Shown here piece after piece: positions 6,810-12,926 of a stretch of DNA of 19,291 nt (within the stretch, counting starts at the first letter, position 1; each line of letters starts with the position of its first letter). A model generated the notes under the pieces. The model did no database searches and was not told the origin of the DNA. It worked only from the letters and a program-made list of their open reading frames with translations. The translations under genes were made by a program, and so were the position numbers. Source of the stretch: an uncultured archaeon A07HN63. GTDB lineage: Archaea > Halobacteriota > Halobacteria > Halobacteriales > Haloferacaceae. The stretch is taken from assembly GCA_000496215.1 (NCBI GenBank), contig KI543214.1, positions 154,313 to 173,603 of the forward strand, in the 5' to 3' direction.

Positions 6810-7172
6810 ATGGCAGTTTACGTCAACTACGAAACCCCAGCCGACCTCGAAGAACGCGCACTTGACGCGCTTGAGGTCGCCCGAGACACAGGCAGTGTAA
6901 AGAAAGGAACCAACGAGACCACGAAGGCGGTCGAACGCGGCAACGCACAACTCGTCTTCATCGCCGAGGATGTCTCGCCCGAGGAGATCGTGATGCACCT
7001 CCCCGAACTCGCCGAGGAGAAGGGCATCCCGGTCGTCTTCGTCGAGACGCAGGACGATGTCGGCCACGCTGCTGGCCTCGAAGTCGGCAGTGCCGCCGCC
7101 GCCGTTGTGGCGGCTGGCGACGCCAGCGACGACATCGAAGACATCGGCGAGAAGGTCGAGGAACTCCAGTAA
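6810..7172 (+). CDS. rpl7ae: 50S ribosomal protein L7Ae
   Basis: L7Ae is a large-subunit ribosomal protein that also binds kink-turns in box C/D and H/ACA guide RNAs and in RNase P. The 120-aa product is full length (MAVYVNYETPADLEERALDAL). It carries the family core TGSVKKGTNETTKAVERGNAQLVFIAEDVSPEEI at about residues 27-60, with the RNA-binding GTNETTKA loop, followed by LAEEKGIPVVFVETQDDVG. A Shine-Dalgarno-like GGGAGAGG lies a few bases before the ATG. It is first in the conserved archaeal cluster with S28e, L24e and nucleoside diphosphate kinase. The structured leader upstream is a possible binding site for the protein itself. Confidence 0.97.
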   Translation: MAVYVNYETPADLEERALDALEVARDTGSVKKGTNETTKAVERGNAQLVFIAEDVSPEEIVMHLPELAEEKGIPVVFVETQDDVGHAAGLEVGSAAAAVVAAGDASDDIEDIGEKVEELQ

Positions 7173-7178
7173 TCACCC

Positions 7179-7406
7179 ATGAGCGCAGAAGAAGAGACCA
7201 CTGGCGACTCGACGGCCGCCGAGGTCATCGAAGTCGTCGGCAAAACCGGGATGCACGGCGAGGCCATGCAGGTCAAATGCCGCATCCGCGAGGGCTCGAA
7301 CAAGGGCCGCATCATCACGCGCAACGTGCTGGGCCCGATCCGTGAGGGCGACGTGCTCCAGCTGCGGGAGACCCAGCGCGATGCCGACTCGATTGGAGGG
7401 CAATAA
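7179..7406 (+). CDS. rps28e: 30S ribosomal protein S28e
   Basis: Small-subunit ribosomal protein with an OB-type beta barrel, found in archaea and eukaryotes. The 75-aa product has an acidic N-terminal extension (MSAEEETTGDST) before the core AAEVIEVVGKTGMHGEAMQVKCRI. The family signature SNKGRIITRNVLGPIREGDVLQL lies at about residues 42-64 and is followed by the conserved ETQRDADSI end. It starts six bases after the L7Ae stop and ends two bases before L24e, so the genes are certainly co-transcribed. No strong Shine-Dalgarno precedes its own ATG, so translation may be coupled to L7Ae. Confidence 0.96.
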   Translation: MSAEEETTGDSTAAEVIEVVGKTGMHGEAMQVKCRIREGSNKGRIITRNVLGPIREGDVLQLRETQRDADSIGGQ

Positions 7407-7408
7407 CG

Positions 7409-7603
7409 ATGGTCGAAACGCGAACGTGTGACTACTCAGGCGAAGAGATCGAACCAGGAACGGGGACGATGCTCGTCAAGACTGACGGCACGATCCTCCA
7501 CTTCAAAAACGCGAAGGCGGAGAAGAACTACCGGCTCGGCCGCGAGGCCCGTGACCTCGAATGGACCGAGGCCGGCCGCGCCGAGGGCGGACAGGATAAC
7601 TGA
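7409..7603 (+). CDS. rpl24e: 50S ribosomal protein L24e, zinc-ligand-poor form
   Basis: Large-subunit protein L24e, 64 aa. The backbone is clear: CDYSGEEIEPGTGTMLVKTDG, then HFKNAKAEKNYRLGREARDLEWTEAGR. Zinc-binding L24e proteins, such as the Haloarcula form, have four Cys at spacing C-x2-C-x22-C-x3-C. Here only Cys7 remains; the other positions are Ser10, Lys33 and Ala37. The protein therefore cannot form the usual four-Cys zinc finger, although length and core sequence are otherwise normal. I believe similar Cys-poor versions occur in other haloarchaea. A good Shine-Dalgarno, GGAGGG, lies inside the end of rps28e eight bases before the ATG. Confidence 0.94.
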   Translation: MVETRTCDYSGEEIEPGTGTMLVKTDGTILHFKNAKAEKNYRLGREARDLEWTEAGRAEGGQDN

Positions 7604-7623
7604 CGACAGGCGACCTCAGAACA

Positions 7624-8088
7624 ATGGAATACCACGAACGAACCTTCGTCATGGTCAAGCCGGACGGCGTCCAGCGCGGCCTGATCGGCGAGATCATTTC
7701 GCGGTTCGAGGATCGCGGGCTGAAACTCGTCGGGGCGAAAGCCCTCAAGCTCGACGACGAGCTTGCCAAGGAACATTACGCCGAACACGAGGGCAAGGAG
7801 TTCTTCGACGACCTCATCGACTTCATCACCTCCGGTCCGGTGTTTGCGATGGTCTGGGAGGGCAAGGACGCAACCCGACAGGTCCGCCGGATGGTCGGCG
7901 CGACCGACCCTGCCGAGGCTGACCCCGGGACGATCCGCGGCGACTACGGACTCGACATGGGGCGGAACGTCATCCACGCCTCCGACCACGAGGACGCCGG
8001 TGCCAACGCCCGCGAAACGTCGGTCTTCTTCGAGGACGACGAACTGCTCTACTACGAGCAGGCCACCGACGAGTGGCGCTACGAGTAA
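7624..8088 (+). CDS. ndk: Nucleoside diphosphate kinase
   Basis: Transfers the terminal phosphate from ATP to NDPs through a phosphohistidine, balancing the NTP pools. The 154-aa protein is full length: MEYHERTFVMVKPDGVQRGL with the conserved KPDGV at 12-16, then IISRFEDRGLKLVGAKAL. Further on are GPVFAMVWEGKDATRQVRRMVGATDP and the active-site stretch IRGDYGLDMGRNVIHASD, with catalytic His118. It begins 20 bases after L24e and belongs to the same operon, the usual archaeal order. The 59 bases after its stop, before the convergent gene, show no strong hairpin or long T-tract. Confidence 0.97.
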   Translation: MEYHERTFVMVKPDGVQRGLIGEIISRFEDRGLKLVGAKALKLDDELAKEHYAEHEGKEFFDDLIDFITSGPVFAMVWEGKDATRQVRRMVGATDPAEADPGTIRGDYGLDMGRNVIHASDHEDAGANARETSVFFEDDELLYYEQATDEWRYE

Positions 8089-8147
8089 GAGAGCGGCTCC
8101 GTTTCGGCCGTCGCCCTCATTTCTACCGTCGACAGTCGATTCCGGCG

Positions 8148-8690
8148 TTACAGCGCCGCGTCGTCCGGCACCCAGCCGACGACCTCGCCGTCTTCCAGCG
8201 GGAGCGCCATGCTCTCGACGACCTGCGCGACGCCGGTGTAGTGGCCGACGAGCATGCTCAGCGCGACCGTCTCCTCGGTCGAGTGGTGTTCGGTGACGGC
8301 AGCGACGTGGTTGTCGGTCATGTCGTCGGCACACTGTGCGCGAACGAAGTCACAGACGGCGGCGGTCGAGCCCGAGAGGTCGTCCCAGCGTTCGGCCCCG
8401 ATTGCTTGGATGGTCGCCGCTGAGACCCCTGCGTCGTGGGCGACATCGACGTGCTGGTGCCACTCGTAGCGAGAGTTCTGTACGCGTGCAGTCGTCAGGA
8501 TCGCCAGCTCCCGAAGTTCGACCGGCAGCGACGTGTAGAGGCCGTCCATGTACTCGAAGAGGCCAGCGAGTGCGTGGGGTGCATTGCCCATCGCGCGGGC
8601 CGCATGGAGGTCGTCGAGTTCGAGATCCTCGAAGAGGTGTGGGGCGTCGGCGACGATCTCGCTGGCGTCGGGAAGCGGAACACGAGTCAT
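8148..8690 (-). CDS. Carboxymuconolactone decarboxylase (AhpD-like) family protein
   Basis: An all-helical 180-aa protein of the CMD/AhpD family. The core motif is RELAILTTARVQNSRYEWHQHVDVA at about residues 60-84, typical of the family (AILTvar...yEW..H...A). The redox CxxC of true AhpD disulfide reductases is absent; that region reads NSRYEWHQH, as in the decarboxylase-like branch. A second helical half has AVCDFVRAQCADDMTD and EETVALSMLVGHYTGVAQVVESM. The substrate is unknown. The start is ATG at 8688-8690. It lies 33 bases downstream of top6A on the same strand with no evident promoter, so it may be read from the topoisomerase VI transcript. A link to topoisomerase function is not implied. 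Confidence 0.85.
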   Translation of the reverse strand: MTRVPLPDASEIVADAPHLFEDLELDDLHAARAMGNAPHALAGLFEYMDGLYTSLPVELRELAILTTARVQNSRYEWHQHVDVAHDAGVSAATIQAIGAERWDDLSGSTAAVCDFVRAQCADDMTDNHVAAVTEHHSTEETVALSMLVGHYTGVAQVVESMALPLEDGEVVGWVPDDAAL

Positions 8691-8723
8691 GATTGTTGGA
8701 GAGCCAGTGGATGTTGCTACCGC

Positions 8724-9818
8724 TCAGAGCACGCCCATATCGCCGAGGCGGTCGGGCAGATAGGTCTCGGTCACGAAGTCCAGTCCGTTGGCCGCCAGCG
8801 ACTGCTGTTCGGCCTTCTTCTCGATATCGAGCTGGAGTTCGATCTGTTCCTCCCAGTAATCGGTCTGGAACCGTGGATCTGTAAGCTCGGATTCCAAGGC
8901 GTTGATATCCGAGTCAGCCAGCGGATCGGTCGGGAGATCGTACTCGACGATATCGGTCGGCTGGATACCGACGTATCGTGCCGCTGGTGTCGCCAAATAC
9001 TCCGAGAGGTGAGCGGATTTGATCGAGCCGTACGCGACCGAGCCGTAGATCCGGTAGGACCACGGGTCACCGTCACAGAAGACTAACACTGGTAGATCGA
9101 GTTCGTCGTGCAGTCGTTTGGTGATACGGCGCGTTGCACGGGCCGGCTGGCCCTTGAGGTGGACGACGAGACAGTTGTACTGCTCGTCGAACCCGTTCTC
9201 GATCAGCCGGTCCCGCATCCCGCCGGTCTCGACACAGAGGACGAAGTCGATGTCGGCATCGAGGAACTCGATAGTGTCGGGGTTGTTCGGGATCTGGTAG
9301 CCGCCCTCGCCAACGTCTTTCTGACAGTGAATCTCGCGTTCGCCGCGGCGGGTCTGCTCGCGGAGTTCCAGCGGCCCCATCAGCGTCGCGCCGGACTCCT
9401 CGGGCCGCATGTGGAAGTCCTCGCGGGTAACCTCCGAGACGATTTCGAGGTCCTCGATCAGCTGGTTGGACTCGTCCTGATCGGAGAACTGTGCCTCCTC
9501 GTTGTCCCACGACTCCGAGAGGTAGTACAGTTCACGCAGCGTCGACGACCGATCCTCCTCCAGTTGTTCGGCGAGGAACTCGATGGTGTAGACCGCCTTC
9601 AGGAGTTTGCGCGCCCCACGAACGGAGTTCGCACTCCGAGTCGAGGTGCGGTCACCGTAGACCCAGACCCCTGAGTCGGGGTCGTACTCGATGTTGCTTT
9701 TCGTTCGTGTCGGCAGCGTCATCTCGGGGATCTGGCCCGACTCGAACTGGTCGTAAAACTCCGCGGCGAGATCAAGTAGCTGTTCGCGGGCGCGTTCCTC
9801 GTTGAGTTTCGTGCTCAT
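8724..9818 (-). CDS. top6A: DNA topoisomerase VI subunit A
   Basis: DNA-cleaving subunit of the ATP-dependent type IIB topoisomerase, homologous to Spo11. The 364-aa product starts MSTKLNEERAREQLLDLA. The 5Y-CAP domain contains STLRELYYLSE, with catalytic Tyr99 (the second Tyr of the pair). The Toprim domain has FVLCVETGGM with metal-binding Glu197 and VLVFCDGDPWSYRIYGSVAYGS with the Asp249-x-Asp251 pair. The frame is open upstream to 9980, but the extension overlaps the end of top6B and has no family sequence, so ATG 9816-9818 is chosen. It follows top6B by 29 bases on the same strand and would be co-transcribed. No Shine-Dalgarno is visible. Confidence 0.97.
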   Translation of the reverse strand: MSTKLNEERAREQLLDLAAEFYDQFESGQIPEMTLPTRTKSNIEYDPDSGVWVYGDRTSTRSANSVRGARKLLKAVYTIEFLAEQLEEDRSSTLRELYYLSESWDNEEAQFSDQDESNQLIEDLEIVSEVTREDFHMRPEESGATLMGPLELREQTRRGEREIHCQKDVGEGGYQIPNNPDTIEFLDADIDFVLCVETGGMRDRLIENGFDEQYNCLVVHLKGQPARATRRITKRLHDELDLPVLVFCDGDPWSYRIYGSVAYGSIKSAHLSEYLATPAARYVGIQPTDIVEYDLPTDPLADSDINALESELTDPRFQTDYWEEQIELQLDIEKKAEQQSLAANGLDFVTETYLPDRLGDMGVL

Positions 9819-9847
9819 GATTGTAGCTGGTGAGGTGGATTGGGTCG

Positions 9848-12286
9848 TCAGGCGTTCAGCGTCAGTTTCTCGGTTTCGACATCGTCGACAGTGATGTCGA
9901 ACTCGGTATCGCTGCCGACGGTGTAGGTGAGTGCGGTCTCCCCGCCGGCCGAAACCGACGGCGACCACTGGATGTACCACTCGTCGCCGAGGTCGACGAC
10001 ACTGGCGTCGTCAGCCTCGACAGCGTCTGGCTCCGCCGAGACGATCTCGGTGATATCCGGCGTTTCCGCCCGGTCGGAGTAGTTCTCGACGGAGAGTGTC
10101 ACCGTGTCGCCGTCGATCTCGCGCTCGATACAGAGATTGTTCATGATCCGGCCCATCGCCGGGTCGATATCGGGGCGCTCTCGATCCGTGACCTCGGCGA
10201 CCTTGTCGGCCATCTCGGGGAGGATCTGACTGAGAACGCTCTGCTTTTCCTGCCGTTTCTCCAGCGACCGTCGCTTGTTGAGGTAGGATTTCAGCTCGCG
10301 GGCGGCCTCACGGATCGCCAGCTCAACCTCGTCCTCGATCTCGGGGATGTTCGCAATCGCATCCTTTGATTCGCTGGTGAACGGAACGTTCGTCGAAGCA
10401 ACGTGAACCATCACCACCGCCGGCCCATTCGGTAGCCCGCTGCCGCCGGGCTGATCGAGACCGTAGTTCCGCCAGCCGATGTTTTTGACCACATCGGTCG
10501 AGCCACAGGCGCCCTGCTGGTAGACCAGCGGCACGCGGTTGGCATACCGCAGAAGGTCGATTTTGCCGTCTCCCCCCAGCTCGCCGCCGTAGGCGATGCC
10601 GGCCTCGACGATGAAGGGGTCGCCGCCGTGAACCTCGGCATCGCGCGTCGCCGCGGCGAAGAAGTCCGCGTCGTACTCCTTCCGGAGTCCGGCCTCGACG
10701 AGGTCGGCGGTGATCGGCGAGAGACAGTCCGTCGGCGGCGAGAGGATGTCGGTCGCCCGCATCGCTTCTAACAGCTCGCTGGCGGTATCGCGGTCGCCCT
10801 CGATCGCGCTGATCTTCGGCACCTCGTCGGGAACCGTGCGGGCGGTCGACCACAGCGCGTCGGTGATGTTCTCCTGTGCGGTGTCACCAAGCGTCACGTC
10901 GTCGTACTCGATGGTCGCCTCGGCGGCACCGCGCACCATCGACTCGAGTTCGTCCCGTGTGACGCGGAACGCCGGGTCGTCGAGTCCGTCCGCGCGGCGG
11001 GCGAGTCGCTCGGCCAGTGCCTCGACCGTCTCGTCGTCTTTCCGGGTACTGGTCGCGTCGTCGACGAGCCCGTAGAGCCCCGGTGTGAGGTGATCACGGG
11101 CCTGACCCTCGCCGTTGGTCGATTCGTCGCTCTCGAAGGCCGTGAGTTCGCTCCAGGCGGCGTCAAGTGCGTGCTCACGGACGGTCGAACCGAACGTCCG
11201 ACCGGTGTCGTCCTCGATCTCATCGGCGATGTCGTCGATTATCTCGCGTAACTGTGAGTGAGCGGTGCGGTCGCGGCCGCGCAGCTTCGACTCGATCTCG
11301 CCGGCGAACCGATCGGTCGCGTCGGCTCCCTTGTTGGAGACCGCTTCGGTGACTGCCCCCGAGACGTCGATCCCGGTTGCGGGTGTCGGCCACGCGAGTT
11401 CGCGGCCGAAGTGCCGATCTCGGAAGGCATCACAGACCTTGTCGGCTGTCTTCTGGCCGACGCGGGTGAACTCCTCCTGCAAGAAACCCGAGACGGAGTA
11501 CGAGTCCGTCGCAGCGACCATCTTGATAAGCGTCCCGAGTTCGACGCCGTGGGGGTGTGGTCGAATTTCGCTCGTCTCGGCCGGCAGCTCCTCGGTGCCG
11601 CGTTCGAATTTGAGCGGCTCATCGAGCCCGGGTTCCCGGAGCTCGATCCGGGCGTGGGGGTTGACGACGGCGGTGTTCTTGATGTACTGGTGGAGCTGCT
11701 GGCGGGCCCGCATGTTGGCCTCCATCTCCAGTTCGATGCGGGTGCCGTGCGTCCGATCCCACGTTGTCGGCTCCGCGTCCTGGATCTCGGGTTCGTTGGT
11801 GTCGGTGTCGATGATGAGTTCGAAATACTCGGCCTGATCGGCCTCCTTGGTTCGGCTCGTGATCTTGGCGGGTTTGCCGCTGGTCAGCTGGGAGTAGAGG
11901 ACGGCCGCCGAGATTCCGATCCCCTGCTGACCGCGGTTTTGCTCTCTGGCGTGAAACCGCGAGCCGTACAGCAGTTTGCCGAAGATCTTGGGCACCTGAT
12001 CCTTCGTAATGCCGGGGCCGTTATCCTCAACGACGACGCGGTAGTAGTCGCCGACCTCGGTTATCTCGACGTAGATGTCGGGTCTGATGCCGGCTTCCTC
12101 GGTGGCGTCGAGCGCGTTGTCGACAGCCTCCTTGACCGCGGTGACCAGCCCGCGGGCCCCCGAGTCGAAGCCGAGCATGTGCTTGTTCTTCTCGAAGAAC
12201 TCGGCGATGGAGATCTCCCGCTGGCTCGCGGCCAGCTCCTCGGCGATCCCCTCCTCGGCACCGAGCTCTGCCTGAAACGAGGTCAT
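9848..12286 (-). CDS. top6B: DNA topoisomerase VI subunit B
   Basis: ATPase subunit of topoisomerase VI; ATP-driven dimerisation gates strand passage by the A subunit. The 812-aa product starts MTSFQAELGAEEGIAEEL. The GHKL (Bergerat) ATPase domain shows AVKEAVDNALDATEEAG with Mg-binding Asn57, VVEDNGPGI at 85-93 and GQQGIGISAAVLYSQLTSGKP at 119-139. A helix-two-turn-helix and transducer domain follow, and the C-terminus ends in a beta-sandwich-like stretch. The middle holds an acidic segment rich in Asp/Glu (about residues 390-490). Length is at the long end of the family, as usual for haloarchaea. ATG 12284-12286 is chosen over the open upstream frame because a TATA box lies 30 bases before it. 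Confidence 0.96.
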   Translation of the reverse strand: MTSFQAELGAEEGIAEELAASQREISIAEFFEKNKHMLGFDSGARGLVTAVKEAVDNALDATEEAGIRPDIYVEITEVGDYYRVVVEDNGPGITKDQVPKIFGKLLYGSRFHAREQNRGQQGIGISAAVLYSQLTSGKPAKITSRTKEADQAEYFELIIDTDTNEPEIQDAEPTTWDRTHGTRIELEMEANMRARQQLHQYIKNTAVVNPHARIELREPGLDEPLKFERGTEELPAETSEIRPHPHGVELGTLIKMVAATDSYSVSGFLQEEFTRVGQKTADKVCDAFRDRHFGRELAWPTPATGIDVSGAVTEAVSNKGADATDRFAGEIESKLRGRDRTAHSQLREIIDDIADEIEDDTGRTFGSTVREHALDAAWSELTAFESDESTNGEGQARDHLTPGLYGLVDDATSTRKDDETVEALAERLARRADGLDDPAFRVTRDELESMVRGAAEATIEYDDVTLGDTAQENITDALWSTARTVPDEVPKISAIEGDRDTASELLEAMRATDILSPPTDCLSPITADLVEAGLRKEYDADFFAAATRDAEVHGGDPFIVEAGIAYGGELGGDGKIDLLRYANRVPLVYQQGACGSTDVVKNIGWRNYGLDQPGGSGLPNGPAVVMVHVASTNVPFTSESKDAIANIPEIEDEVELAIREAARELKSYLNKRRSLEKRQEKQSVLSQILPEMADKVAEVTDRERPDIDPAMGRIMNNLCIEREIDGDTVTLSVENYSDRAETPDITEIVSAEPDAVEADDASVVDLGDEWYIQWSPSVSAGGETALTYTVGSDTEFDITVDDVETEKLTLNA

Positions 12287-12310
12287 GTATACCAACCCAT
12301 TTCCCCGGGT

Positions 12311-12320
12311 GAGTAAAATC
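12311..12320 (-). promoter_or_regulatory. TATA box of top6B-top6A
   Basis: On the minus strand GATTTTACTC is centred about 30 bases upstream of the top6B ATG at 12286, consistent with a leaderless message. The rest of the 197-base interval between the top6B start and the end of the next minus-strand gene at 12484 holds nothing else I can identify. Confidence 0.55.
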
Positions 12321-12483
12321 TGTTCGCCTCTCGACGACGATGGCGTGACATTTACCCCATCGGTGCCTGTGATCGACAGAGAATAGTCGTCATGAGTATC
12401 AGACCGATAGCGAGACAACCAGAACCGAATTACCATCTCAATCGACTCGGTCGGCCGCTCTGAGAGGCGACCTGAAATTTGAA

Positions 12484-12729
12484 CTAGGGTCCCTCGCCGG
12501 CATCCTTCAGAACGTAGTAGGTCGACTCCTCGTCGACACCAAACGGTTCCAGAACATCTAATTCGAGCATGGCGTCGGTCGTATCGTCGATGGTTTCCGC
12601 CGTGGGCGCGTCCTCACCGAACAGTTCCTCGCAGGCAGTTTCGATATCAGCAGCCGAGAAGCCGGCCTGCTCGTTGCTCAATCGGATCACGGCTGTCCAG
12701 ACGCGGTCACGTTCAGCCACCACAGTCAC
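12484..12729 (-). CDS. Small winged-helix-like protein, 79-81 aa
   Basis: I do not recognise a named family. The acidic product has a helix (ERDRVWTAVIRLS), then FSAADIETACEELFG, then APTAETIDDTTDAMLELDVLEPFG, then a beta-like STYYVLKD. This order (helix, helix, recognition-like helix starting with Thr residues, hairpin) fits a compact winged helix-turn-helix, but that is inference from the pattern. The start is uncertain: GTG at 12727-12729, or GTG at 12721-12723, which fits leaderless transcription from the TATA box at 12747-12753 better. It sits between top6B (same strand) and gyrB (divergent), so a DNA-topology or regulatory role would be attractive but is unproven. Confidence 0.65.
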   Translation of the reverse strand: MTVVAERDRVWTAVIRLSNEQAGFSAADIETACEELFGEDAPTAETIDDTTDAMLELDVLEPFGVDEESTYYVLKDAGEGP

Positions 12730-12745
12730 ATATATACTGGTCAGA

Positions 12746-12753
12746 GATAAAAT
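12746..12753 (-). promoter_or_regulatory. TATA box of the small winged-helix-like gene
   Basis: Read on the minus strand ATTTTATC is a good haloarchaeal TATA box. Its centre is about 27 bases upstream of the GTG at 12723 and 21 upstream of the GTG at 12729, so it helps decide between the alternative starts. A second AT-rich stretch, TATATA, lies at 12730-12735, directly before the coding region. Confidence 0.5.
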
Positions 12754-12869
12754 GATACCGCCTCACCGCCGTGGCCGGGGATTGTCGGGTCGGTCGACCA
12801 TCTGTATCGTGTCAAATAGACCAACGAGACGGCGGCAAACTGAGGGTGACAGGTTCGGAGCGGAGCGCT

Positions 12870-12879
12870 CGCGCGCGCG
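12870..12879. repeat. (CG)5 alternating tract upstream of the gyrB TATA box
   Basis: Ten bases of strict CG alternation lie about 11 bases upstream of the gyrB TATA box. Alternating purine-pyrimidine DNA of this kind can switch to left-handed DNA under negative supercoiling. A link to gyrase control is inference; the tract itself is directly visible. Confidence 0.6.
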
Positions 12880-12886
12880 GGTGCGG

Positions 12887-12905
12887 GAGCTTTATCCCCC
12901 GGGGG
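12887..12905 (+). promoter_or_regulatory. gyrB-gyrA promoter with a CCCCCGGGGG palindrome
   Basis: GAGCTTTATC, with the TATA core at 12891-12896, lies about 34 bases before the gyrB ATG at 12927, predicting a start site near 12918-12922 and a leader of only a few bases. Directly after the TATA core is the perfect 10-bp palindrome CCCCCGGGGG (12896-12905), in the space between TATA box and transcription start. A protein bound there would block initiation, so it is a possible operator. Confidence 0.55.
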
Positions 12906-12926
12906 CTATTAACTGATTATAGTTAT

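Noticed and set aside
8089..8147. Factor-independent terminator between ndk and the convergent CMD gene
   Set aside because: Only short T runs and no stable stem were found; not enough to call a terminator.
11258..12316. 352-codon plus-strand frame opposite top6B
   Set aside because: Topoisomerase VI subunit B on the other strand is complete with all ATPase motifs; the plus-strand frame has no recognisable features.
12287..12436. N-terminal extension of top6B by 50 codons
   Set aside because: It crosses the promoter at 12311-12320; known subunits begin close to the MTSFQ start.
12771..12926. N-terminal extension of gyrB by 52 codons
   Set aside because: It crosses the TATA box, the (CG)5 tract and the palindrome and has no GyrB-like residues.
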